Position numbers and translations under genes: made by a program. 64,000 bases of DNA from Promicromonospora iranensis. Its GTDB lineage: Bacteria > Actinomycetota > Actinomycetes > Actinomycetales > Cellulomonadaceae. Location: positions 351,464-415,463 of the forward strand of contig NZ_JAJQQP010000001.1 of assembly GCF_028994805.1 (NCBI RefSeq). Direction: 5' to 3'. The stretch's first letter is position 1. Every line of letters begins with the position of its first letter. The notes below the pieces were generated by a model. It was not told the origin of the DNA and ran no database searches. It worked only from the letters and a program-made list of their open reading frames with translations. Positions 8,959 to 17,038 of this stretch are shown here, one piece after another.

Positions 8959-11439
8959 CTACTTCGGCGGGGTGGGCTGGCGGCGGAGCTTCGCCCAGAC
9001 CAGCTTGCCGGAGCCGGACGGGCGCCAGCCCCACTCGGCCAGCCGGTCCACGATCTGCATGCCGAACCCGCCCAGGCGGTTCGGGTGCCCGTCGGTGGCG
9101 ACCGGCGGTGCCGGGTTGTTGTCCTCGACCTCGATGCGCAGGCCGTCGCCCGTGTCGTACAGGCGCAGCGCGATGTGGCCCCAGCCGTGCAGCACACCGT
9201 TCGCCACCAGCTCGGAGACCACGAGCTCCGCCTGCGCGGACTCCTCGATGCCCCACGCCTGGCAGGTGCGCAGCACGGCGTGGCGGGCCCGGCCGATCGA
9301 GGACGGCTCGCTCGGCAGCATCCAGCGCCGCCACCGCGGCGACAGGGCGGTCTCCCCGGCATCACCGGTCGGGTCGGGGATGCGGACGACGACGATCGCC
9401 ACATCGTCCTCCGGCGCGTCGGCCAGCCGCGAGAGCAGTTCCTCGCCCACTCCGGCGGCGTCGCGCGCGGTGATGGCCGACGCCGTCTCCAGCAGCGCCT
9501 CGAGGCCCAGGCGCAGGGAGCGGTCGCGCCGCTCGATCAGGCCGTCCGTGTAGAACAGCAGCGTGTCGCCCGGCCGGAGGCGCGCCTCGCCCGTGGTCCG
9601 CTCCCGCGAGCCGAAGCCCACGAGCGCGCCACCGCCCTCGTCCAGCTTGATCACCTCGCCTGCGCGCAGCAGGAGGGGCGGGAGGTGCCCCGCACGGGAG
9701 TAGCCGATGGTCCAGACGTCCGGCTCCTCCTCGCGCTTCAGAGAGGCGTACACCATGCTTGCCGAGCGCGGGATGCCCATACCGGCCACGAGCTGGTCCA
9801 CCCGCTCGAGCACGCGGCTCGGCGTCGACAGCTCGAAGGCGTACGAGCGCACCACCGACCGCAGCTGCCCCATGGTCGCGGCGGCCTCGACGTCGTGCCC
9901 GACCACGTCGCCGATGACCAGGCCGACGAGCTCCGGCGAGATCTGCAGGACGTCGTACCAGTCGCCGCCGACCTGCGCGTGCTCGGCGTTCGGCGCGTAG
10001 TAGGTCCACACGTCGAGCCCGGCGACGTCGGCCTGCTCGGGGAGCATGGCGCGCTGCAGGGTCTCGGCGAGGCGGTGCTCGCGGGCGTACATGCGCGCGT
10101 TGTCGATGGCGCTGCCCGCGCGGCGGGCCACCACCTCCACGACCGTGCGCAGCGTGTCGGGCTCGTCGGCCTCGACGTAGTCCCCTGGCTCGTCCTCGTC
10201 GGGGACGATCACGACCAGCCCGAGCACGTCCCGCCGTCCGGCGACGGGATGTACCACCACCGAGTCGGGCGCCTTGCCGAGATCGTCGGCCAGGCGCAGC
10301 GTGAGGTCACGCTGCAGCCAGCCCGACGCCGAGTGCGGCGCGTGCGGGATGTCGAGGTGCAGGGTGACGGGGCCGTCGAGCACGCCGTCGAGCACGTCCT
10401 GCACCGAGTCCACCACCTCGAGGATCGGCATGGGGCCCGTGGTGACCGAGTCGCCCAGCGCATCGGTCTGCGGCCTGCGGCGCGCGGTCTTGTCCGCGAT
10501 GTTGTCGCCCTCGATGTACCGGGCATGGCGGCGCCCGCGCCCGCTCGGCGGTGCCGCGACGTCGACGCCCGCCGCGTGCTTGAGGCCGTCGTCGTTCACG
10601 TAGAAGCCCGCCCAGCGCACCATCGACTGGAGCAGCTCCGCGATGTCGCGCAGGGCGTACGGGTACTCGAGGTCGGTCAGGATCTCGGTCGTCTGGGCGA
10701 TGAGGTCGAGGTCCTCGCGCTGCTGCCGCTCGACCTCGAGGCTCGCGAGCTGCGCGGCGTGCCGCTCCATGTGGTCGGAGACGTCCACGCTGAACCCGAC
10801 CCAGTGGGTGATGCGGTCGCTGTGGCCCGCGCGGGCCGGGGTGAGCGTGAGCTGGGCCCAGCCGTGGGTACCTCCGCGCAGGTGCGACCGAACCGTCGCG
10901 TGCACCTCCTGGCCCGCGTTCACCAGCTCGGTCATGCGCTCGAGGTCCTGCGGCTCGACGAGCATCTCGCCGAGCCTGCGCACCGTGTACCCCGCGAAGT
11001 CGGTGAACCGCACGCCGGCGTAGTGCTCGAAGGCGCTGTTGGCCCAGAGCATCGGCATGCCGTCCTCCGTGGGCCCGGTGAGGAAGACGGGGATGCCTAC
11101 GTTCACCGCGGCGCGCAGCATCACGTCGCCGATCGACGGCGGCAGGGTGCGCGGGATGCCGGTGCCCGACGTGTGCCGGCGCGCCTCGGCAGCGGGCGTC
11201 CGGTAGGCGCCGAGCGGCGCGTTCTTCGGCGGGATGCTGGGGGGCACGCTCGCGGCAGGGGTCACGGGCCGGCCGGCGTCGAAGCCGTTCCCGTTCGCCG
11301 TCCCGTTCGCCCTTCCGTTCGACGTCCCGTCGGCCCTGCCGTTCGACGCCTCGCCCTGGATCGGACCGAGGCCGAATACGGAGAGGCCGGGGTGCCGCGG
11401 CGGCGGAGAGGACGGTGGTAGACCGGATGAATCGGTCAA
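8959..11439 (-). CDS. PAS-GAF-SpoIIE phosphatase with C-terminal RsbW-like ATPase
   Basis: 826-aa cytoplasmic signalling protein. A low-complexity Asn-Gly-rich N-terminus is followed by a PAS domain (about 115-230), a GAF-like region (about 270-450), a PP2C/SpoIIE phosphatase (about 465-680) with metal-site motifs GGDWYDVL, IGDVVGHDVEAA, FYTDGLIE and EDDVAIVVV, and a HATPase (about 695-825) with ELVVSELVANGVLHG and GGFGMQIVDRLAEWG. It can thus both dephosphorylate STAS antagonists and act as an RsbW-like kinase (inference from domains). Start: TTG at 11439 has GGGAGGG five bases upstream; an ATG at 11490 in the same frame has none. It lies between two STAS genes, converging on the first and divergent from the second. 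Confidence 0.9.
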   Translation of the reverse strand: MTDSSGLPPSSPPPRHPGLSVFGLGPIQGEASNGRADGTSNGRANGTANGNGFDAGRPVTPAASVPPSIPPKNAPLGAYRTPAAEARRHTSGTGIPRTLPPSIGDVMLRAAVNVGIPVFLTGPTEDGMPMLWANSAFEHYAGVRFTDFAGYTVRRLGEMLVEPQDLERMTELVNAGQEVHATVRSHLRGGTHGWAQLTLTPARAGHSDRITHWVGFSVDVSDHMERHAAQLASLEVERQQREDLDLIAQTTEILTDLEYPYALRDIAELLQSMVRWAGFYVNDDGLKHAAGVDVAAPPSGRGRRHARYIEGDNIADKTARRRPQTDALGDSVTTGPMPILEVVDSVQDVLDGVLDGPVTLHLDIPHAPHSASGWLQRDLTLRLADDLGKAPDSVVVHPVAGRRDVLGLVVIVPDEDEPGDYVEADEPDTLRTVVEVVARRAGSAIDNARMYAREHRLAETLQRAMLPEQADVAGLDVWTYYAPNAEHAQVGGDWYDVLQISPELVGLVIGDVVGHDVEAAATMGQLRSVVRSYAFELSTPSRVLERVDQLVAGMGIPRSASMVYASLKREEEPDVWTIGYSRAGHLPPLLLRAGEVIKLDEGGGALVGFGSRERTTGEARLRPGDTLLFYTDGLIERRDRSLRLGLEALLETASAITARDAAGVGEELLSRLADAPEDDVAIVVVRIPDPTGDAGETALSPRWRRWMLPSEPSSIGRARHAVLRTCQAWGIEESAQAELVVSELVANGVLHGWGHIALRLYDTGDGLRIEVEDNNPAPPVATDGHPNRLGGFGMQIVDRLAEWGWRPSGSGKLVWAKLRRQPTPPK

Positions 11440-11583
11440 AATGCCCTCCCAACGGTATCTCTTGCTCGAGGTGCTGTTCCAGCAGGACATTCAACCGTAG
11501 ATTGGGACGGTCCGAGATCTGAACCTCAACCTCTATCATCGGACCGACACAGCGGCACGACCACTGCTCCCGGAAGGAGAACC

Positions 11584-12051
11584 GTGCAGGACGGAACTTA
11601 CGACCCCCCGCGCGGTCCGCAGGGCGGGAGCCCCCAGGACCCCGGCCATCAGACCCCCGAGATCGGCGATCCCGCGAGCATCCACGTCATCGTGGGTCGC
11701 TCACGTGCTCGGATCGTGCTCTCCGGGGAGATCGACGCCGACATCGGCGGTGATCTGCACGAGGCCACGGCCGCGGCCGAGGAGTCACGTCTCCCGGTCG
11801 AGATCGACGCGCACCATGTGACCTTCATGGACTCGTCGGGCGTCGCGTTCCTCGCGCGCCTCGCGAGCCGCAGCCCGCACCGAGTACGCGTGCTGCGCGC
11901 ACCGCCGACGGTGCGCTTCCTGCTGGAGGTGACCCGGATCGGTGACCTCCTCGACATCGTGGACGAGGACCCGGGCTTCGAGCTGGACGACGACGGCCCG
12001 TCCGGCCCGCCGTCGGGCGGCGCTCCGACCCCTGCGGGTGTGGGCGGCTGA
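11584..12051 (+). CDS. STAS domain anti-sigma factor antagonist 2
   Basis: 155-aa protein with a Pro/Gly-rich N-terminal 35 residues, then an STAS domain (about 35-130) containing IVLSGEIDADIGGDL and HHVTFMDSSGVAFL, with the phosphorylatable Ser in MDSSG. GTG start with a strong GGAAGGAG site. It is divergent from the SpoIIE-type gene, with a 7-bp inverted repeat GGTCCGA/TCGGACC (11509-11545) between them. Together with the first STAS protein it is a likely substrate of that phosphatase-kinase. The acidic C-terminal tail is not conserved in the family. Confidence 0.87.
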   Translation: MQDGTYDPPRGPQGGSPQDPGHQTPEIGDPASIHVIVGRSRARIVLSGEIDADIGGDLHEATAAAEESRLPVEIDAHHVTFMDSSGVAFLARLASRSPHRVRVLRAPPTVRFLLEVTRIGDLLDIVDEDPGFELDDDGPSGPPSGGAPTPAGVGG

Positions 12052-12061
12052 CGCCTTCCGT

Positions 12062-12129
12062 GATGATCGGTAAAAGGTCAGGTGATCGGTAGTTAGAACT
12101 ACCGATCACCTGACCTTTTACCGATCATC
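12062..12129. terminator. 68-base perfect hairpin (33-bp stem, 2-base loop) between convergent genes
   Basis: Arms 12062-12094 and 12097-12129 are exact reverse complements with only AG between them. Each arm carries GATCGGTA twice, and TTTT runs occur near the base of the stem. It sits between the STAS stop (12051) and the fba stop (12142), so it can end transcription from both sides. The length and perfection are far beyond a usual terminator. Confidence 0.8.
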
Positions 12130-12141
12130 CAAGCGGTCGGG

Positions 12142-13161
12142 TCACATCTTGTGACCGGCCGAGCGGAGCTGCTGGCAGGCCTCGACGATGCGGGCGGCCA
12201 TGCCGGCCTCCGCCGTCTTGCCCCAGGCGCGCGGGTCGTAGGCCTTCTTGTTGCCGACCTCGCCGTCGATCTTCAGGACGCCGTCGTAGTTCTTGAACAT
12301 GTGCTCGACGACGGGGCGCGTGAACGCGTACTGCGTGTCCGTGTCGATGTTCATCTTGATGACGCCGTTGTCGACGGCCGCGGAGATCTCCTCCGCCGTC
12401 GAGCCCGAACCACCGTGGAACACCAGGTCGAACGGCATCTCCTTGCCGATCTCGGCGCCGACGGCCTTCTGGATGTCGAGCAGGATCTCCGGACGCAGCT
12501 TCACCGAGCCCGGCTTGTACACGCCGTGCACGTTGCCGAAGGTGAGGGCGGTCAGGTAGCGGCCGCGCTCGCCGGCACCGAGCGCCTTGACCGTGGCCAG
12601 GCCGTCCTCGACGGTCGTGTACAGCTTGTCGTTGATCTCGGCCATGTGGCCGTCCTCCTCGCCACCGACGACGCCGATCTCGATCTCGAGGATCGTGCGC
12701 GCCGCCTGCGACAGCTCGAGCAGCTCGGCCGCGATCACGAGGTTCTCCTCGATCGGCACGGTGGAGCCGTCGAACATGTGCGACTGGAACGTCGGCAGGC
12801 CGCCGTTCTTGACCTGCTCCGCCTCGATCGCGAGCAGCGGCTTGACCCAGGAGTCGAGCTTGTCGGCCGTGCAGTGGTCCGTGTGGATGGCGATGTTGAC
12901 GCCGTAGCCCTTGGCGACCTCGGTGGCGTAGGCCGCCAGCGCGAGGGAACCCGAGACCCGGTCCTTCACCGTCGAGCCGGACGCGTACTCGGCGCCGCCC
13001 ACGGAGACCTGGATGATGCCGTCGGACTCCGCCTCGGCAAAGCCCTGAAGTGCGGCAGTGACGGTCTGCGACGAGGTGATGTTGACCGCGGGGTAGGCGA
13101 ACTTGCCGGCCTTCGCCCGGTCGATCATCTCGGCGTAGACCTCAGGGGTTGCGATGGGCAT
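12142..13161 (-). CDS. fba: Class II fructose-bisphosphate aldolase
   Basis: Zinc-dependent aldolase of glycolysis and gluconeogenesis, 339 aa. Diagnostic parts are the N-terminal PIATPEVYAEMIDRAK, the zinc-site AIHTDHC near residue 100, EIEIGVVGGEEDG near 175-185, TFGNVHGVYKPG near 230, LVFHGGSGS near 270 and KMNIDTDTQYAF near 295. The ATG at 13161 gives the family N-terminus and has GGAG nine bases upstream; earlier in-frame starts lack this. It follows the amidoligase operon on the same strand but a hairpin separates them. Confidence 0.97.
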   Translation of the reverse strand: MPIATPEVYAEMIDRAKAGKFAYPAVNITSSQTVTAALQGFAEAESDGIIQVSVGGAEYASGSTVKDRVSGSLALAAYATEVAKGYGVNIAIHTDHCTADKLDSWVKPLLAIEAEQVKNGGLPTFQSHMFDGSTVPIEENLVIAAELLELSQAARTILEIEIGVVGGEEDGHMAEINDKLYTTVEDGLATVKALGAGERGRYLTALTFGNVHGVYKPGSVKLRPEILLDIQKAVGAEIGKEMPFDLVFHGGSGSTAEEISAAVDNGVIKMNIDTDTQYAFTRPVVEHMFKNYDGVLKIDGEVGNKKAYDPRAWGKTAEAGMAARIVEACQQLRSAGHKM

Positions 13162-13264
13162 CTGCGAAACTCCAAACGACTGGTGAGATGGGCGGTCGCA
13201 AGAGTGTCCGAGGCCGCCCGGGTATGCACCATCGATCTTGCCACGATCCACAGGCAGCCGTGTG

Positions 13265-13289
13265 CGGCCGTTCGACAGTCGAACGGCCG
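13265..13289. terminator. Hairpin terminator after the amidoligase-sigma operon
   Basis: CGGCCGTTCGA and TCGAACGGCCG form a perfect 11-bp stem with a 3-base loop, 66 bases after the last stop of the operon (13355) and about 100 bases before fba. No U-tract follows on the minus strand, as is common in high-GC Actinobacteria. Confidence 0.6.
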
Positions 13290-13354
13290 AAACACTGTGG
13301 TCTTCGTCGGTCCGTCGCCGTCGGGCGCCCTGCGGACCCCCCGGAAACCAGGGC

Positions 13355-14041
13355 TCAGGGTAGCGGGGGCGTCTCGCCGTCGAGGAGCATGTCCCCCGCT
13401 CGGGCCTTCGCCTCGTCCGCGCCGACCTGCCACAGGTCGGCCAGCCGCTTGGCGTCCTCGTAGGTGTACCCGGCCTCCCGGAACGCGTCCTGCTCCGCCA
13501 CGGTGGGGAAGCGCAGCTCCTCGTCCGACCCGTGCGAGCCCGGCGCCACCGGGACGGCGTTACCGTCGAGGATCAGCTGCCCGGCGCGCGCCTTGGCCTC
13601 CAACGAGTCGACGTTCCACAGGTCGCGGAGCGCCACCAGGTCCCCCGCCGTGTACTCGGCGCCCCAGAACGCGTCGTGCTGCTCGCGGGTGTAGCCGTCC
13701 GGCATAGCGGACCACTCGACGCCGACAGCCTGTGCGACACCGTCGACCGCGGCCGCGAAGCCCGTGTAGGGGTTCGCCGCCGCCGCGGCGCCCGCACCGA
13801 CCACGCCGAGCGTGGACGCGACGACACCGGTGAGCGCGAACGTGCCCGCACGCCGCACGAACGGGGTCACCACGGCGTTCCGGCCGTCGGCCGCCACGGC
13901 GATCGTGGCGGCGATCCGCTGAGCTGTGGCGGCGGTGGCCGCGGCGTCGGGCTCACGTGCGCGCAGGGCCGCACCGATCTGCTCGGCGAGCTCGTCGTGG
14001 CCGGGTTCACCCTCCGGCCGGTCGGGACGGTACTGGTTCAT
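13355..14041 (-). CDS. Membrane-anchored two-repeat protein, putative anti-sigma factor
   Basis: 228 aa. A charged cytoplasmic N-terminus (1-60), one membrane segment (about 66-89), then an extracytoplasmic part with two 40-residue repeats (121-160 and 183-222), each ending in a KARAGx(I/M)LLDG-like block: EAKARAGQLILDG and EAKARAGDMLLDG. The repeats resemble SHOCT-type helical hairpins (inference). The extracytoplasmic part, including ANPYTGF and GVEWSAMPDGYT, is clearly paralogous to the secreted protein at 15741. The ATG overlaps the sigma factor stop by four bases (ATGA), so expression is coupled. Position and topology suggest it holds the sigma factor inactive; no zinc-type anti-sigma motif is present, so this is an inference. 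Confidence 0.7.
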   Translation of the reverse strand: MNQYRPDRPEGEPGHDELAEQIGAALRAREPDAAATAATAQRIAATIAVAADGRNAVVTPFVRRAGTFALTGVVASTLGVVGAGAAAAANPYTGFAAAVDGVAQAVGVEWSAMPDGYTREQHDAFWGAEYTAGDLVALRDLWNVDSLEAKARAGQLILDGNAVPVAPGSHGSDEELRFPTVAEQDAFREAGYTYEDAKRLADLWQVGADEAKARAGDMLLDGETPPLP

Positions 14042-14634
14042 CGCTTCTCCAGGTGGGTCGGGGTGGTGCGCCGGAGAGTGGCCAGGGCGCGCGCGGCGTG
14101 GGAGCGGACGGTGGCCGGCGACGTGCCGAGCACGGTCGCGATCTCGGCGTCGGCCAGCCCTTCGTAGTACCGCAGCACGAGCACCGTGCGCTGCCGCGGA
14201 GGGAGCTGTGCGAGGCGGTGCCACATCGCGTCCTTCTCCGCATGCCCCTCAGCGGGGTCACCCGCGGCGCCTCCGTGCCGGGCCAGCACCTCGTCGCCGG
14301 TGGGCTGGATCATGCGCACGTGCCAGCGACGACGCCACGACAGGTGCTCGTTGGTGACCATGCGCCTCAGGTACAGGTCGGGGCGATCCGTCAGGACGAT
14401 CCGGCGCCACCGCTGGTGGGCACGCAGCAGCACCTCCTGGACCAGGTCCGCGGCCGTGTGCTGATCCCCGACGAGGACCGTCGCGTAGCGGATCAGCCCG
14501 GGCAGGTGCGTCCGCACCAGCTCGTCCAGCGTTCGGGCCGGGTCGCCCTCGTCGGCACCGCCTGCGGGCACCTGCGCCTCCACCCGTGGTGTCGGTGAGC
14601 TGCTCGGGCCGACGGCCTGCAACCAGGTCGTCAT
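14038..14634 (-). CDS. SigE-family (ECF-like) RNA polymerase sigma factor
   Basis: 198 aa. Region 2 lies at about residues 40-110 (YATVLVGDQHTAADLVQEVL and DLYLRRMVTNEHLSWRRR) and region 4 at about 140-190 (LPPRQRTVLVLRYYEGLADA then IATVLGTSPATVRSHAARAL, a clear helix-turn-helix). No region 1 or 3, as in the SigE/SigJ-like extracytoplasmic-function group. The start overlaps the amidoligase stop (ATGA) and the end overlaps the next gene, so it is the third of four coupled genes. It probably drives its own operon under some envelope signal, but no promoter copy elsewhere in the window supports a consensus. Confidence 0.93.
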   Translation of the reverse strand: MTTWLQAVGPSSSPTPRVEAQVPAGGADEGDPARTLDELVRTHLPGLIRYATVLVGDQHTAADLVQEVLLRAHQRWRRIVLTDRPDLYLRRMVTNEHLSWRRRWHVRMIQPTGDEVLARHGGAAGDPAEGHAEKDAMWHRLAQLPPRQRTVLVLRYYEGLADAEIATVLGTSPATVRSHAARALATLRRTTPTHLEKR

Positions 14635-15737
14635 CGCCCGGCCCCCGCCGTCGTCAGGGCCAGCAGCGCCTCTTCCGGGTCGTGCGCCGCCGCTCCGTCG
14701 GGTCGCGGTATCGGCGTGTCGTCGAGGCACCGCAGCAGCAGACGCTCGACGAGCACGGCCCTCCCGACGATGTCCGACGCGTCCAGCGCGCCGGGCAGGA
14801 GGCGCACCTCGACGGTGTCGCGGACGGGGCTCGCGGCGACCAGCTGCGTGAGGTTCACGTCGGCGTACTTCGTCAGGCCGAGCCCGCGCGCGGCAGCACG
14901 CAGCTCGGCCCAGGACTGGTCCTCCCGCTCCACGAGCCGGACGAGCTCCCCGGGCAGCGGCGCCAGACGCCGGCACGCCGCATTGGTGCCCAGCGCCTCC
15001 CACAGCGGCTCACGCCAGTGGCCGAACAGCCGGACCAGGTTGGCGAACGCCGGGGACCGCCGGAAGGACGCGCCGTCCAGGTGCAGGTGGACCGCGGCCT
15101 CGGCAGGAACCGTGAACCCGAGGTCGCGCGCGGGCGTCAGCAGCTCGTCGAGCCGCCGGCCGTGGTCCGTGGTGATCGGTGGCGTGATGACCTCGCAGGG
15201 GCGCTCCCGGCCTGCGGGCAAGGGCATCACGACGGCGACGGTGGCACCCGTGGCATCGTTCACCCGCGCAGACCCGCCCCGCAGCTCGACCTGGGTGCCG
15301 AACAGCTCGGCGACCGGCGCCAGGACGTCGGCCAGCGCCGCGTAGGGGTCCGCGCACCGCTCGATCAGGCGCAGCAGGCGGGGCTCGTCGCACAGGACGC
15401 GGTACCAGCCGCTGTGCCCGGGCCGCGCGGTGGTGCCGGTCAGGTCGGACACGAGGGTGATGTCGTCCACGAGCCGCGCCACGGGTGCACCGGCACCGTC
15501 CACCACGTCGAACGCGGGGGACAGGTGCCGGAACACCCCGACGCCCGGCACCGGTGACGGCTCGCTGTCGGTGTGGAAGGACCGGTGCACCCGGCCGCCA
15601 CCGCGAGCGGCGACGGCGTCCGCGAGCGTCTGCCGGTCCGAGCCGGCGGGCGCGAGCAGCTCGATCTCGAAGCCGATGCGCGAGGTGAGGGTGTTGATGG
15701 TCGCCTCCTGGCGAGTCGTCAGCGGTGCCGGGCGCAC
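14631..15737 (-). CDS. Amidoligase family enzyme (glutamine-synthetase-like COOH-NH2 ligase)
   Basis: 368 aa. The fold is recognised from RIGFEIELLAP at the N-terminus, PCEVITPPITTDHG near 190, AAVHLHLDGASFR near 220 and DTVEVRLLPGALDA near 315, the acidic and His/Arg positions of the amidoligase_2 family. These enzymes use ATP to make amide bonds between carboxyl and amino groups of peptides, proteins or small molecules (family knowledge); the substrate here is unknown. No signal peptide. The GTG at 15737 starts three bases after the upstream stop, with no Shine-Dalgarno. A perfect AGGAGG occurs later, five bases before ATC codon 14 (15698), which is not a normal start. It lies between two paralogous repeat-protein genes and before a sigma gene. 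Confidence 0.85.
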   Translation of the reverse strand: MRPAPLTTRQEATINTLTSRIGFEIELLAPAGSDRQTLADAVAARGGGRVHRSFHTDSEPSPVPGVGVFRHLSPAFDVVDGAGAPVARLVDDITLVSDLTGTTARPGHSGWYRVLCDEPRLLRLIERCADPYAALADVLAPVAELFGTQVELRGGSARVNDATGATVAVVMPLPAGRERPCEVITPPITTDHGRRLDELLTPARDLGFTVPAEAAVHLHLDGASFRRSPAFANLVRLFGHWREPLWEALGTNAACRRLAPLPGELVRLVEREDQSWAELRAAARGLGLTKYADVNLTQLVAASPVRDTVEVRLLPGALDASDIVGRAVLVERLLLRCLDDTPIPRPDGAAAHDPEEALLALTTAGAGR

Positions 15738-15740
15738 GGA

Positions 15741-16295
15741 TCAGCTGTCGGCCGGCGTGGCCGAGCCTGCGGAGCCCAGGGGCAGCTCCTCACCGTCGAG
15801 CACCATCTGGCCGGCGCGGGCCTTCGTCTCCACGAACTCGGTGTCCCACAGCGCGCTCAGGGTCTCGACGTCCTCGGCCGTGTGACCGGCGTCGAGGAAC
15901 GCCGCGATCGCCGTCTGCTCGTTCGCCGGCAGCTCGGGGGTGGTGTGCGTGCCGGGCGCGAACGGGAGTGCCTCGCCGTCCAGGAGCATCTGACCGGCGC
16001 GGGACTTGGTCTCGGTCTCGTCGAGCGACCACAGCTCCTGCAGCTCGATCAGGTCCTCGCCGCTGTACTCGGCGGCCCAGAAGGCCTCGTACTGCGCCTG
16101 GGTGTAGCCGGCGGGCATGTCGGACCAGTCGACGCCGACGGCGTGCACGGTGGTACCGACCACCTGACCGAAGGCCGAGGTCGGGTTGGCCGCGGCTGCC
16201 ATGCCGGCACCGACGACGCACAGGCCGGTGGCCGCGACGCCGATCGCGGTGAGGCGGAGGGTCTTCGAGCGGAAGGTGCGGGTGCTGCTGGTCAC
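15741..16295 (-). CDS. Secreted two-repeat protein, first gene of amidoligase operon
   Basis: 184 aa, unknown family. Residues 1-36 are an export signal (basic start, hydrophobic core, AAAA just before ANPTSAF). The mature part has GVDWSDMPAGYT and two 40-residue repeats (about 69-108 and 131-169) ending in ETKSRAGQMLLDGE and ETKARAGQMVLDGE. The invariant Lys, Arg-Ala-Gly and Asp-Gly of these ends recur in the membrane-anchored paralogue at 13355. Start GTG at 16295 with GGAGGT four bases upstream. Immediately followed by the amidoligase gene (gap of three bases). It may be the substrate or signal of the system; that is inference. Confidence 0.75.
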   Translation of the reverse strand: MTSSTRTFRSKTLRLTAIGVAATGLCVVGAGMAAAANPTSAFGQVVGTTVHAVGVDWSDMPAGYTQAQYEAFWAAEYSGEDLIELQELWSLDETETKSRAGQMLLDGEALPFAPGTHTTPELPANEQTAIAAFLDAGHTAEDVETLSALWDTEFVETKARAGQMVLDGEELPLGSAGSATPADS

Positions 16296-16392
16296 GTGGA
16301 CCTCCAGGTGCGTGGGATGTGCTTGCCCTCTTAAGACGTCGCTCACCCCGCCTGATGTGGAGTCCAGACCGCCACGACTTTTGTCGGCCGGA

Positions 16393-17025
16393 CTACCCCG
16401 CGTGCCGCACCGCCCACGCGTGCATCGCTATGGCCGCCGCGGCGCCCGCGTTGATCGACCGGGTCGAGCCGTACTGCGTGATGTGCAGGACGACGTCGCA
16501 GGCCGCCTGCGCCTCCGACGTCAGGCCGGTGGACTCCTGGCCGAACAGCAGGACGCACTCGGGCGGGAGCCGGTAACCCTCGATCGGCACGGAGCCGGGC
16601 ACGTTGTCGATGCCGACGACGGGGAGGCGCCCGCCTGCCGGCCCGGCCGACGCCGCCCACCCGGCCAGCGCCGCCGCGTCCGGGTGGTGGCTCACGTGCA
16701 GGTACCGGTCGGTGACCATCGCCCCGCGACGGTTCCAGCGGCGTCGGCCCACGATGTGCACGCCTGCCGCGTTGAACGCGTTGGCCGTACGGACCACGGA
16801 GCCGATGTTGAGGTCGTGCGCCCAGTTCTCGATGGCCACGTGGAACGGGTGCCTGCGGGTGTCCAGGTCCGCGACGATCGCCTCGACCGACCAGTACCGG
16901 TACTGGTCGGCGACGTTCCGGCGATCGCCGTCGGCCAGCAGCTCCGGGTCGTAGCGCGGGTCGTCGGGCAGCGGACCGGACCAGGGACCGACGCCGACCT
17001 GGGTCTCGACGGGCTCTTCCGTCAT
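16393..17025 (-). CDS. TrmH/SpoU family RNA 2'-O-methyltransferase
   Basis: 210 aa SAM-dependent methyltransferase of the knotted SPOUT class, probably acting on tRNA or rRNA ribose. Motif 1 NIGSVVRTANAFNAAGV near residue 70, motif 2 VLLFGQESTGLT near 160, and motif 3 TQYGSTRSINAGAAAAIA near 180 are intact. The target nucleotide cannot be read from sequence. It starts 13 bases after the DUF368 gene on the same strand and is likely co-transcribed with it. Confidence 0.9.
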   Translation of the reverse strand: MTEEPVETQVGVGPWSGPLPDDPRYDPELLADGDRRNVADQYRYWSVEAIVADLDTRRHPFHVAIENWAHDLNIGSVVRTANAFNAAGVHIVGRRRWNRRGAMVTDRYLHVSHHPDAAALAGWAASAGPAGGRLPVVGIDNVPGSVPIEGYRLPPECVLLFGQESTGLTSEAQAACDVVLHITQYGSTRSINAGAAAAIAMHAWAVRHAG

Positions 17026-17038
17026 TCCGGTGTCCCTG

